Positions 21,617 through 32,427 of a stretch of DNA of 64,000 nt are shown here, piece after piece (the first letter of the stretch is position 1; every line of letters begins with the position of its first letter). The notes under the pieces were generated by a model, which worked only from the letters and a program-made list of their open reading frames with translations, did not search any database and was not told the DNA's origin. The translations under genes and the position numbers were made by a program. The DNA is from JABCPO02 sp963542845 (lineage in GTDB: Bacteria; Bacillota; Clostridia; TANB77; CAG-508), in the NCBI GenBank assembly GCA_963542845.1, contig CAUTZA010000007.1:5516-69515 (forward strand). Direction: 5' to 3'.

Positions 21617-23097
21617 TTATAGTTCAAGCTCCTTTGTTCGTATATTATTCACAAACTCCTCATCATGTTCTATAAATATAAGTGTAGGATTTGTACTTAA
21701 TATTAACTCTTCTAGCTGTATTCTAGACATAACATCAATATAGTTAAGTGGTTCATCCCAGATAAATATATGTGCTTTTTTAGACAGACTTGATGCTATC
21801 ATAATTTTTTTCTTTTGTCCATCACTATATTTTTCTATATCTATATTGTATAAATTACTTGGAAAATTTAATCTTGCAAGTGTAGATTTAAATATATGTT
21901 CATCTATATCTTCTTTTAATATATATTCTTTTAAACTACCTTTTAAGTTTGATATGTCTTGTCCGACATATGATATTTTTAAATCTTTAGGTTTTACTAT
22001 ATTTCCTACATAATTTGTTAAATTTCCTAATATTATATTTATTAATGTAGATTTTCCGGCTTCCATTTTTCCCTCTTATTACTAATCTATCACCTTTTTC
22101 TAGTTCTAAATTAATATTTTTAAATACATAGTTTTTATCATCATATGTATATCCCAAATCTTCAAGCCTTATTAGTGTATTTTTATGATATTCTATAGTA
22201 TTTAATATTAATGGTATTTTCTTATCTACATTCTTAAGTAATTTTTCTTTTTCTTCTATAGCTTTTTCTTTTCTTCTTTCTATATTTTTAGAAGTCTTCA
22301 TCATTTTTGCGGCTAAATGTCCAATATGCCCTTTATCAGCATGACTATTTTCTTTACCATATTTACTACTTTCTACACTATCAGACCATCTCTTTGTATT
22401 TTCTTGTGCAACTTTAAGCTTTTTTATCTCTCTTTTTAATTTCTCATTTTCAACTTGCTCATCTTTTTCTTTTCTCTTATAGTTTTCATACCATGAACTA
22501 AAATTACCATTTTGCACTTCTATATCTGTATTGTTTATAGCTATTATATGATCTACTGTATTGTCTAAAAATCTTCTGTCATGTGATATTAATATATATC
22601 CTTTTTTCTTATTCAAATAATTAGCAAGTATCTCTCTTCCTTCTCTATCTAAATGGTTTGTAGGCTCATCAATTAATAGTATTCCTTCTTCTTTTAAGAA
22701 AAATATAGCAAATAATATTTTTATCCTCTGACCATGTGATAATGTTTTAAAAGGTCTATATAATAATTCTGTATCAATACCTAACATATTTAGCTCTTTA
22801 AATAATTTCCAATCTTCTGCAAACATAACATGCTTATAGTATAATTCTATACCCATATTATTATAGTCTTCTTCTGTTATAACTGGTGGGAATTTTATAA
22901 AGTTATCACTAGTTATTATTTTCCCCTGATATGGTTCTTCGCCTAATAATAGTTTAAATAATGTACTTTTTCCGAATTCCGTTTTTGCCTATAAGTCCTA
23001 TCTTCCAGTTTGTATCAATACTAAATGATATATTTTCAAAAATATTGTCACTTCCTGGATATGCAAATGTTAATTTTTCTATTTTAATTATAGCCAT
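21617..23097 (-). CDS. ABC-F ribosome-protection protein, Lsa-like, two CGG sites
   Basis: 492 residues with two ABC domains, a charged linker (about 175-255) and no membrane segments, the ABC-F layout. Length and sequence resemble Lsa/Vga-type proteins that protect ribosomes from lincosamides, pleuromutilins and streptogramin A; substrate range is inferred. Both Walker A motifs need a +1 move: GKNGIGKSTLF at plus-strand 22972 (ATT CGGA) and GKNGSGKSTLIN at 22056 (AGC CGGA). ILLIDEPTNHLDREG and IFIWDEPLNYIDVMS are the Walker B regions. 1481 minus 2 is 493 codons. The start at 23097 follows GGAGG. An attenuator and leader peptide lie just upstream. Confidence 0.9.
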
Positions 23098-23129
23098 ATA
23101 TACCTCCTTTATTAGATATATTAGGATGC

Positions 23130-23169
23130 AAAAAGGCACCACTTTAGAATATAATTCCTAAAACGGTGC
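23130..23169 (-). promoter_or_regulatory. Attenuator hairpin upstream of the ABC-F gene
   Basis: On the minus strand GCACCGTTTTAG, a 10-nt loop and CTAAAGTGGTGC form a 12-bp stem (two G-T wobbles), followed directly by CTTTTT: an intrinsic terminator 33 nt before the ABC-F start. Its 5' arm overlaps the end of a 16-codon reading frame. This matches ribosome-stalling attenuation known for antibiotic-resistance ABC-F genes; regulation here is inferred. Confidence 0.7.
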
Positions 23170-23194
23170 ACAAACTTACTACAATATATAACAT
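23144..23194 (-). CDS. Putative regulatory leader peptide
   Basis: ATG at 23194 opens a 16-residue frame, MLYIVVSLCTVLGIIF, that stops at 23144 inside the loop/3' arm of the attenuator. A ribosome stalled by a drug near the end of this frame would cover the 5' arm and prevent the terminator from forming. No strong ribosome-binding site is visible, which lowers confidence. Confidence 0.45.
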   Translation of the reverse strand: MLYIVVSLCTVLGIIF

Positions 23195-23236
23195 ATTTTT
23201 TATATAATTATTATAATTATAGTTATATTATATTGA

Positions 23237-23482
23237 TTATATTATGTTTAAGAAATATTTTAAGAAGATTATAAGAAGTATTAATAATACTAAGATTAGT
23301 AATAGGTCTGTTTTTTCATCTTCTGTCATTCCTAATCCACCTGTAGTTTTAACTTCATCCATTTTTTTATCTTCTTCTACTTTTTGTACCTTTTTAATAT
23401 CTTTTATATCCTTTTTAGTTTCTGTTACTTTGTTATTATTTTGTTTTTTAGTTTTTACTTTTTTTTCGTCTTCTTTCTTCAT
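23237..23482 (-). CDS. Small lysine-rich tail-anchored membrane protein
   Basis: 81 residues. The first 55 are highly charged (KKEDEKKVKTKKQNNNKV...), then a single C-terminal hydrophobic segment LLLILVLLILLIIFLKYFL. A good Shine-Dalgarno AAGGAG lies 5 nt before the ATG. No family recognised. It lies between uvrA and the ABC-F leader. Confidence 0.65.
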   Translation of the reverse strand: MKKEDEKKVKTKKQNNNKVTETKKDIKDIKKVQKVEEDKKMDEVKTTGGLGMTEDEKTDLLLILVLLILLIIFLKYFLNII

Positions 23483-23599
23483 CTGTAACTCCTTAAAATT
23501 TAATTCTCATATATTTATTATAACTACATTATAATATTTATTCAATATTTATTATGTTTCTTTACATTATTATAATATTTATTTTTTATTATTATTGTT

Positions 23600-26473
23600 T
23601 TATTTTACTATTTTATTTTGTTTTCTTTTTTCTTCTCTTTCTAAATGAATCTTTAAATACTTACCTGTATATGACTCTTCTTCTTTCATTATCTTTTCTG
23701 GTGTTCCTTTTGCAATTATAGTTCCGACCTTTTTCTCCACCTTCTTTTCCTAGGTCTATAATATAGTCTGCTGTTTTTATAAGGTCAAGATTGTGTTCTA
23801 TTATAACTGCTGTATTACCTGCATCTACAAGCCTATTTAATATTTCTATTAATTTTGCAATATCATCTATATGTAATCCTGTTGTTGGCTCATCTAATAC
23901 ATATAGTGTTTTTCCTGTTGATCTTTTAGATAATTCTGTTGCAAGTTTAATTCTTTGTGCTTCTCCGTCCGTGATAATGTTGTTGATGATTGTCCGAAGT
24001 TTGATATATCCGAAGTCCTACTTCTTCTAATACTTTCAGCTTATTTTTAATCTTAGGTACATGTTCAAAAAGTACTAGTGCATCTGTTACTGTCATATCA
24101 AGCACATCTGCTATTGTTTGCCCCTTATATCTTACTTCCAGTGTCTCATAATTATATCTCTTTCCTTGGCAAACATCACATGGTACATATACATCTGGTA
24201 AGAAATGCATTTCTATTTTTTTAACACCATCTCCTGAACAACTTTCACATCTACCACCTGGTACATTAAATGAAAATCTACCTTTTGCATATCCTCTCAT
24301 TTTAGCTTCATTTGTTGTTGCAAATATGTCTCTAATATCATCAAATACTCCTGTATATGTAGCTGGATTTGATCTTGGTGTTCTTCCAATTGGTGATTGA
24401 TCAATACCTATTATTTTATCTATATTTGATATTCCTGTTATTTTCATACATTTACCAACATTCATAAATGTATTATTAAGCTCTTTATATATTCCCTTAT
24501 ACATAACCTCGTTTATAAGGGATGATTTTCCGTGAACCTGATACTCCTGTTACACATACCATTTTTCCGAAGTGGTATATCTACAGATACATCTTTTAGA
24601 TTATTTTCTTTTGCTCCTACTATAGATATTTTCTTTCCACTGCCTTTTCTTCTTGTTTTTGGAACTTGTATTTTTTTTTCTCCTGATAGATATTTACCTG
24701 TTATACTATTTTCATTTTTCATTATTTCATCAATAGTTCCTTCTGCTACTAAATATCCACCATTTCTTCCTGCTACAGGCCCTATATCTAATATATAGTC
24801 TGCTTCTCTCATTGTATCTTCATCATGTTCTACTACAATTACTGTATTTCCGAAGATTTTTTAATTTTCTTAATGTTCCGAAGTAATTTATCATTATCTC
24901 TTTGGTGAAGTCCGTATACTTGGTTCATCTAGTATATATAATACTCCTGTAAGTCCTGAACCTATTTGTGTTGCAAGCCTTATTCTTTGTGCTTCTCCGC
25001 CCTGATAATGTTCCTGCCTGTCTTGCTAGGCTTAAATATCCGAAGTCCTACATCTAATAGGAATGTTAATCTCTTATTTAATTCTTTTAATATTTCTTCT
25101 GAAATTATTTTTTCTGTTTCTGTTAATTTAAGTTCTTTTATATATTTAAGCGTATTTTCAATACTTAGTGTTGTAATTTCATATATGTTTTTATCACCTA
25201 CAAATATGTTTAAAACTTCTTTTTTTAATCTTTTTCCTTCACATACATGACATGGCATTTGTCTCATATACATTTCGTAAAAACGTCTTGCACCTTCTGA
25301 TTTTGTTTCATTATGTCTTCTTTCAAGTATTGGTATTACTCCTTCAAAAGGCTGTTCAAATTTTCTTGTTCCTCTTGAATTTGAATATTCAAATTCTATT
25401 ATTTCTGTCCCTGTTCCATATAATATCTTATTTACAAAATCTTCAGGTAAATTTTTAATTTTTACTCCTTTTATCTTAATCCCATAATGTTTTGCAATAC
25501 ATTCAAAATACATTTTAGCTACAGTATCATTTTTCATCATTGTACTTGCTCCAAATGCTTTTACACCATCATATAATGTTTTTTCCTTATCTGGAATTAT
25601 CATTTCTGGGTCTATTTTTAAAAGATGTCCAATACCTAAACAACTTTCACATGCTCCTTGTGGTGCATTAAATGAGAATAATCTTGGATTTATATCTGTA
25701 TATGTTCCTCCGGTGTTCTGGACATGCATAATTTCCGGCTAAATTTATGTTTTTCTTTCATATCATCAACAACTACATTGTTATCTGCATGTTTCATTGC
25801 TATTTCTATTGATTCTGCAAGTCTTGTACGTATCCCATCTTTTATAACAAGTCTATCTACAACTATGTCTATATTATGTTTCTTATTCTTATCTAAAGCT
25901 ATTTCGTCAAATGATAGGTCTTTTAATTCTCCATCTATTATAGCTCTTACAAATCCCATTTTTTGAATATTTTCTAGTGTTTTTTTATGTTCTCCCTTTT
26001 CATCTCTTACTATTGGAGATAATATTTGTATTCTTTTACCTTCTTCAAAATTTAATACTTTTTCTACAATTTGATCAACAGATTGTTTTTCGATTGGTCT
26101 TGAACATATAGGGCAATACATTTTACCAATTCTTGCATATAGAAGTCTTAAATAGTCATAGATTTCTGTTACTGTTCCAACTGTTGATCTTGGGTTATTT
26201 GATGTTGTTTTTTGTTCTATTGCAATGGCAGGTGAAAGTCCTTCTATCTTTCTTACATTTGGCTTTTCCATTGTACCTAAGAATTGTCTTGCATATGCAG
26301 ATAAACTTTCTATATATCTTCTTTGTCCTTCTGCATATATTGTATCAAATGCAAGCGATGATTTTCCGTGATCCTGATACTCCAGTTATAACAACTAGAG
26401 AGTTTTTTGGTATATTAACATCTATATCTTTTAAATTATGTTCTTTTGCTCCCCTTATTTTAATATATTCCAT
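23600..26473 (-). CDS. uvrA: Excinuclease ABC subunit A, fifteen CGG sites
   Basis: Damage-recognition ATPase of nucleotide excision repair. 952 residues, normal UvrA length, reached only after 15 +1 moves at plus-strand CCG 26366, 25735, 25710, 25040, 24997, 24912, 24878, 24850, 24567, 24530, 24010, 23994, 23969, 23965 and 23724; 2874 minus 15 is 953 codons. Restored motifs: both P-loops GVSGSGKSS, FSGNYACPEHGGTYTD, GLGYLSLARQAGTLSGGEAQR, EPSIGLHQRDND, KLLGTLRKLKNLGNTVIVVEHDED, DIPLGKMVCVTG and GLGYIKLGQSSTTLSGGEAQR. Zinc-finger cysteine pairs (CPIC, CESC, CHVC, CEGK) are also visible. The second LSGG is written CGGA CGGA in tandem. The strongest single gene for the CGG rule. Confidence 0.97.
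23965..23971 (-). other. Tandem CGGA CGGA glycine quadruplets in uvrA
   Basis: On the minus strand TCA CGGA CGGA GAA is read Ser-Gly-Gly-Glu, the ABC signature LSGGE. Two consecutive +1 moves occur with no triplet codon between them, so any mechanism must act on back-to-back quadruplets. Confidence 0.85.
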
Positions 26474-26562
26474 TTATTATTCTATTCCCCAATCTTTTTT
26501 TAACTTTTACTTTTAGCTTTCTTATATTTTTATCTTTATTTTTTTTATTTTTTCCTTTATCT

Positions 26563-27414
26563 TTATCTTTCAAATTTCACATACTTATATATATGTACAA
26601 CAAGTGCAACTATAGTAAATATTATAATTATGCTTTTAAATATAGTGTCTTCTTTTTTAGTTTTTTCTATAAGTATTTTGTCTTCTTCCTTCTTTTGTTC
26701 TCTTTCCTTATCTTCTTCTATCTTCTTTTTTGCAAGTTCTTCATCTTTTTCTGTTTTCTCTTTAAGTTCATTAAAAATCTGATTAATATCTTCTGAAGTT
26801 ATTGTTGTTTGATTTATTTTCTCTGTATTTTCTTTTTTTACTATACTTCCTCTGTTATCCCCATCTATATTAGTTTCTGAAACTTTTCCTTCTACAGTAC
26901 TATTATTTCTATCACTTATACTGCCACTACCGTTTTGATTTGTCTTTCCTGTATTTTCATTTCCTACTTCTACTATAACCTTTTTTACTATAGATGAATA
27001 TTTATCTACTATTTGGTTTGTTTTAGTATAATTATAGTATATATCAAGCTCTGATACCCCTTTTGATATTCCTTTAAGTTCTATGAACACTTTATTTGGT
27101 GAGCTTTCTGATGTATATGTTTTAACAATTGCAACATTTGCATTATTTTTTTTAACCTTATCTACTTGTAATATGTATTTTCTATCCATAGAATACGAGA
27201 TTTCTTTTTGTTGTCCCACTTCTATATTTATTTTAGTATCTCCTGTTATATCTTTTTCTTCAAAAGCATATGCAGTGTTAAATTCTAAGAAAAAACTACA
27301 AGTAAAATATGCTATAACTAAGAAAATAAGCACAATACGTACTTTTACTATATGTGCTTTTTTTCTATTTATTTTACTAGGTTCTAAACATTTAATATTT
27401 TTATTATTTTGCAT
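26563..27414 (-). CDS. Secreted, membrane-anchored protein of unknown function
   Basis: 283 residues. A hydrophobic signal segment (about 25-45, VLIFLVIAYFTCSFFLEF) ends near AYAFEE; a beta-rich extracellular part follows, then a Lys/Glu-rich coiled-coil-prone region (about 210-250) and a C-terminal membrane helix SIIIIFTIVALVVHIYKYV. No family recognised. Its start overlaps the end of the sortase-like gene by 11 nt, so the two are cotranslated and may act together at the cell surface. Intact. Confidence 0.7.
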   Translation of the reverse strand: MQNNKNIKCLEPSKINRKKAHIVKVRIVLIFLVIAYFTCSFFLEFNTAYAFEEKDITGDTKINIEVGQQKEISYSMDRKYILQVDKVKKNNANVAIVKTYTSESSPNKVFIELKGISKGVSELDIYYNYTKTNQIVDKYSSIVKKVIVEVGNENTGKTNQNGSGSISDRNNSTVEGKVSETNIDGDNRGSIVKKENTEKINQTTITSEDINQIFNELKEKTEKDEELAKKKIEEDKEREQKKEEDKILIEKTKKEDTIFKSIIIIFTIVALVVHIYKYVKFER

Positions 27415-28558
27415 ATACTATTACTCTTTTTCCTTCTTCTGCATCTGTTATTATTGTTAATTCTTGTTTTTTATTATCTTCTACTTTTTCAACATCTGCT
27501 GCATCTACTTTTTTTACAGTGCTTATTTCATAATTATATTCTTTTCCATTTATAACAAGTACAATCTTATCACCTTTTTTAAGCTTTTCTATATTTGTAA
27601 GTCTTCCTTCTACATTTTGTGATGCTATTACTAAATGTTGTTTTTCTGGTTCTATGTTTGTTCTTGTACCAAGTAATACAACATTTTCTGCTATTTTTTT
27701 TGCATTATTTACAACATTATATTCTTTCCCACCAATCTTAACTTTTATACTATATTTTGCTTCGCCTTCTGTTATTTTTATTTTACCATCATCTGCATTA
27801 TCTGATGTATTTTGCACATTTGTTTCTTGTTTTTTCGCATCTAGTAATAATACTTTTTCTACTGGTATAAACGAGAAGTATTTTAATATTTCTGGGTTTT
27901 TAACACGAATTATTGCATATGATACTACGATTATAAGGATAAGAACTTCTATTATCATAAGTGACATATATAATATATTCTTTTTTTCATGTACAACTTC
28001 TGTATTTTCATCGTAAATATTTTCAAAAACTTCTTTTTTAGTCATAATAGGTTTTCCTTCAATATCTATATTATCAATAGTATTTCCATATTCTAATTTT
28101 TTTGCATCTATACCTATTTCTTTCGCATCATCTTTATCTATTGCAACTTCGCTTTCTTCTAATAACAAATTTGACAATACTGTCTCTTCTTTTAAAGGCT
28201 TATTCTCAACTACTCTTTCTCTTACATGTTCTCTTCTTGATGTTGCATTTTTCCCATAGTCTATCTTGCTATTGTTATTTGCATTAAAAAAATCTTCTAA
28301 TGCTTTTTTTTGTTCTTCAGAAACTTCGAATTTTCTTGCATATATACTGTTATTATTATGATGTGTATCTGAAGTATTATCATATGTATGTGTAATACTT
28401 TCTTTTTTTACTTCCTCTTTGTTTTTTTCTGTTTTAGAACTATTTCCTTTTTCGAACTTTTCTGCTATTTTCCTAAGAATCTCACTATTTTCTGCTCTTT
28501 TTCTTCTTTTTTCCTCAAAACTATCATCAGATAATTTATCTCTTCTTCGATTTCTCAT
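27404..28558 (-). CDS. Membrane-anchored sortase-like protein lacking catalytic His and Cys
   Basis: 384 residues: a long charged cytoplasmic N-terminus (1-195), one membrane helix (about 196-218), and an outer C-terminal domain. That domain follows the sortase pattern: LVIASQNVEGRLTNIEKLKK (compare vIAGHn..g.F..L..LkkGD), YNYEISTVKKVDAADVE, then ELTIITDAEEGKRVIVYA (compare LTLiTC....R.vV.A). The His position is Gln314, the Cys position is Asp372, and only Arg378 of the triad remains. If the alignment holds it is an inactive sortase fold that may bind sorting signals or act as a scaffold. It overlaps the downstream secreted-protein gene. Confidence 0.65.
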   Translation of the reverse strand: MRNRRRDKLSDDSFEEKRRKRAENSEILRKIAEKFEKGNSSKTEKNKEEVKKESITHTYDNTSDTHHNNNSIYARKFEVSEEQKKALEDFFNANNNSKIDYGKNATSRREHVRERVVENKPLKEETVLSNLLLEESEVAIDKDDAKEIGIDAKKLEYGNTIDNIDIEGKPIMTKKEVFENIYDENTEVVHEKKNILYMSLMIIEVLILIIVVSYAIIRVKNPEILKYFSFIPVEKVLLLDAKKQETNVQNTSDNADDGKIKITEGEAKYSIKVKIGGKEYNVVNNAKKIAENVVLLGTRTNIEPEKQHLVIASQNVEGRLTNIEKLKKGDKIVLVINGKEYNYEISTVKKVDAADVEKVEDNKKQELTIITDAEEGKRVIVYAK

Positions 28559-28602
28559 TATTTGTTTTTCCCTCTTTTGTTTAAATATTTAAATATTTAT
28601 TC

Positions 28603-30390
28603 CTACATCTTATCAGGCATTTCTATTCCTAATATATTCATACCATTTACTAAAATTCTACTTGTTAATATACATATTATACTACCAAGTTTTCTTAAGT
28701 TTACATCATCTGTACTTATTCTATGCTTATTATAGTATTGGTTAAATGATTTTGCTAAGTCTAAAAGATATGTTGTAAGTATACTTGGCTCATATTTTTC
28801 TGCTGTTTGTTCTAATATATTTTCATATTCATATATATTTTTAAATATATTATATACTTCATCTGAATTAAGTATTTCTTTATCCATATTTGCAAATATG
28901 TCTTTTAAGTTTTCTTCCATATTTTCTTTTAAACTAGAAATATTGTCATTATATGTTTCTTCTACATTTTTAAGTATACTATTTATTCTTACATTTACAT
29001 ATTGTATATATGGTGCAGTATCTCCTGTAAAATCTAGTACATTATCCCATACAAACACACTATCTTTTATTAGAGTTGTTGAAAGATTTGAAAAAATTAA
29101 TGCTCCAACCCCTACTTTTTTAGCAACTACAGCTTTTTCTTCTTCTGTAAGTTCATTTTTTTCATCTAGAATTTTCTTTGTTCTTGATATACATTCTTTT
29201 ATAAGGTCTTCTACTTTTACTACATTTCCGAAGTCTTGTAGACATTTTACCTGTTGGAAGACTAACCATTCCATATGGTATATGTTTAGCTCCATCTAAG
29301 TATTTTTTATCTACTCCTATTTTTTTCATTATTGCAAATAATTGTTTAAAATGTAAAATTTGTTCTGAGCCTACAACATATAATGATTTAGTAAAATCAT
29401 ATGTTTTCATTCTGTATAGGAATGTTGCAATGTCTCTTGTAATATACATACTAGAACCATTTGATTTTTCTACTAATGCAAATCCTACCCCTTCATCTTC
29501 TAAATCAATTACTTTTGCTCCTTCTGAAACCTTAGTTATACCTTTTTCATCAAGCATTTTAATAACATCTTTCATCTGATCTGAATATGCTGATTCTCCT
29601 CTATAACTTTCAAAATGTACATTTAAATAATCATATATTCTATTAAATTCTTTTAAACTAAGATCTATAAACTTCTTCCAAATTCTAGTCATTTCTTCAT
29701 CACCTTCTTCTAGAAGTTTAAAATTATCTCTACATTTTTCTAATACTTTTTCGTCTTCTCCGGCAAAGCTTATTTATTCTTACATATATATCTGTTAAGT
29801 CTTCTATAGGGTTTTCTCCAAATGTATATTCATCTTTCCATAAATTATATCCTTCGATTAACTTACCAAATTGTGTTCCATAATCACCTAAATGATTTAC
29901 ACCTTCTACTGTATATCCGAAGTGCTCTGAAAAGTTTTGCAAACATACCACCTATTACTGTTGTTTTTAAATGTCCTATATGGAATTGTTTTGCAATATT
30001 AGGTGATGAATAGTCAATTACAACTACTTTTCCTTCATTTTCACTATTAAACCCTAATTTTTCTTTTTTCATTTTTTTAATTGCTTCTAACATAATATAT
30101 TCTCTATTTAAGAAAATATTAACATATCCATTTATAACCTCTATTTTTTCTATGTAATTTAAGCTTTCTTTTTCTAAATTTTCTGCTATTTCATTTGCTA
30201 TATCAATTGGTGATTTTCTAAAAGGTTTTGCAAGTGCAAAACATGTAATTGATATATCTGAACTGCTTCCTTTACTTTTTTCTACCATTGTTCCTAAATT
30301 AACATCTAGATTTCCTTCTATCCCGTGTTTTTCTTTCATATTTTTTAATATTATTTCTAATTTACTTATAATTTCTTCTTTTATTCCCAT
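28603..30390 (-). CDS. argS: Arginyl-tRNA synthetase, three CGG sites
   Basis: Class I synthetase of 594 residues. The HIGH motif region is YSSPNIAKQFHIGHLKTTV; KMSTRLGNVV is the KMSKS-type region; a DALR-type anticodon-binding domain with SFNQYYNKHRI ends the protein. CGG sites at plus-strand 29917 (CTT CGGA, giving RALGYTVEGVNHLGDYG), 29760 (TGC CGGA, giving NKLCGEDEKVLEKC) and 29228 (CTT CGGA, giving STRLGNVVKVED) join four frames; 1788 minus 3 is 595 codons. It charges arginine tRNAs yet depends on CGG being read as part of a glycine quadruplet. It follows the RNHCP gene by 2 nt. Confidence 0.95.
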
Positions 30391-30392
30391 TT

Positions 30393-30696
30393 TTAATCTC
30401 TTCTTTCTATTGGTTTTGTTGATAGTTCTATTATTCTTTCTATATTGTCATCTTTTGCAATTATATTTGTATGTTCCATACCACATTTTCTGCACCTATA
30501 TAATATAACCTCTCCTTTTTTCTTTTTCATATATCCTATAGGTTCCATTAAGCCCTTACACTTACTTTTCCTATCTCCTGGGAAAACATCTAAATGTTTT
30601 GAATATAGGCAGTTTGGGCAGTGATCTCTTGCTGTATATCCGAAGTTTTTTAACCTCTTTGCCACAATTCTCACATTTAAATTCTTCATCTATCAT
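30393..30696 (-). CDS. RNHCP-domain zinc-ribbon protein, one CGG site
   Basis: 100 residues. FKCENCGK opens a zinc-ribbon, and GYTARDHCPNCLYSKHLD carries the R-x-H-C-P motif that names the family; a second Cys pair is YRCRKCG. CGG site at plus-strand 30640 (CTT CGGA, giving KLGYTARDHC). Using the true ATG at 30696 (MIDEEFKCENCGK), 304 minus 1 is 101 codons; the competing in-frame start MKNLNV would lose the first zinc cysteines. It sits between the uridine-kinase gene (1-nt gap) and argS (2-nt gap). Function unknown in the family, possibly nucleic-acid binding. Confidence 0.85.
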
Positions 30697-30697
30697 T

Positions 30698-32409
30698 TTA
30701 AAGCTCATAAATACTTCCTGTTAAAAATTCCCTTATAAGTGAATTATTTGGTACTAAATTATCATCAATATCTTCAAAATATTGTAAGAATGATAACAAT
30801 CTTCTTGCTTCACTATATTCTTCTTTATCATCTGTTATTTCTTCTAGAAGTGGTACTATATGTTTTTTAAGTGCTGCTATTTCATATATTACAGACGAGT
30901 TAAACATATAATCTGCCTCTTCTTGGTATGGGAATATGTTTTTCTTTTCCCCTCTTCTTACTGAATACCACATCTTAAGAGTATGAAGCGCATTATAGTT
31001 TCTTGTATGATAATCTCTTACTATTCTTCTTATAAGTCTTGTATCTGTTGATGATATTCTATTAAAATAATCTACATTTAATGTTGTAAGTGCACTTATA
31101 TATATCTTATACTTATTCTTCTTATCAATTCTTTCTGTTAATTTATCATTTAGACAATGTATACCTTCTAATAATAATATCTCATCATGTTCTAATTTTG
31201 TTTTTTTACCTGAATATTCTTTTTTACCAATTTTAAAGTTAAATGTTGGCATTTCTACTTCTTCACCATTAAGAAGCCTTTCTAAATGGTCATTAAAAAG
31301 TGGTATATCTATCGCATTTATATCTTCAAAATCATAATTTCCGATGTTCATCTAGTGGTGTATCTTCTCTTTCTACAAAATAATTATCTACAGATATCAT
31401 TACAGGTTTTATACCAGAAAGCCTTAATGCTGTTGTTAGTTTACCTGCAAATGTAGTCTTACCAGATGATGATGGTCCTGCTATAAGTATCATCTTAACA
31501 TCTTTTCTCTTTAATATTTCGTTTGAAAGTTCTGCTATTTTCTTTTCATGAAGTGCTTCTGATAATAATATAACATCTTTCATGTTTTCTTTTATCTTTG
31601 TATTTAATTGATGTATAGTACTTACCTTTAATAATGAATATATATTATTATATTCATCAAGTGCACTTTTTAGCTTATTATTTTCTTTAAATTCTCCAAC
31701 TTTATCTAATCCATTTACAGGATCTGGGTATCTTACCAATATACCTTCTTGATATTTTTCTAGCTTAAATGTTTTAAGTCTTCCTGTTGATAATGGCATT
31801 ACACCATAAAAATAGTTGAAATATCCGGTCACAGAAATATAATTTAACTTCATTTTTCACATCTTTTTGAAGCATTCCTCTTAAAGACCTATTTTTAGCA
31901 TAAAACTCTTCTGATTCTTCTTTTGTAAATGATTTTTTAGTTATTTCATAATCCTTATTTACAATATTCTTCATTTCAAGTTCAATATCTTTAATCATAT
32001 CTTCTGTAAGCTCAATATTTGTAATATTTACATACATTGCATTATGAAGTTGGTATTCTGTACGTATCTTAGCATTTGGGTATAATCTGTTTATCGCCAT
32101 ACATAATATATATAATAGTCCCCTAATATATATCATCTTACCATCTTCTGATGTCATATCTAAAAACTTAAGTTCTCCTGATTTTTGTGGCCTATGTTTT
32201 AACGACCTTATACTATTTGCATACCTTACTGCTAGTATATTCTCATCTTTTGCTATAACATCACTAAATCTTTCTAGTATCGACTCTACACCATTAAATT
32301 TGTACTCTTTCCCATTATATGTAACTACTATTTCCTTATCTTTAGCTACTTTTCCTTTTACTTCTCTAATATCTTTCTTTATCTTTAAACTCTTTTTTCT
32401 TTTGTCCAT
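30698..32409 (-). CDS. Uridine kinase-type nucleoside kinase with long N-terminal region, two CGG sites
   Basis: 569 residues. The first half (about 1-270) resembles the N-terminal threonyl-tRNA-synthetase-like/TGS region found in clostridial nucleoside kinases, including YFCDGYFNYFYGVMPLSTG. The second half is a P-loop phosphoribulokinase/uridine-kinase domain with LIAGPSSSGKTTFAGKL, SVDNYFVERED and LLLEGIHCLND. CGG sites at plus-strand 31825 (GAC CGGA) and 31341 (CAT CGGA, giving DEHGNYDFEDINAID); 1712 minus 2 is 570 codons. It leads an apparent operon with the RNHCP gene and argS. Confidence 0.88.
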
Positions 32410-32427
32410 TTTTCTCCTATCTCATAT

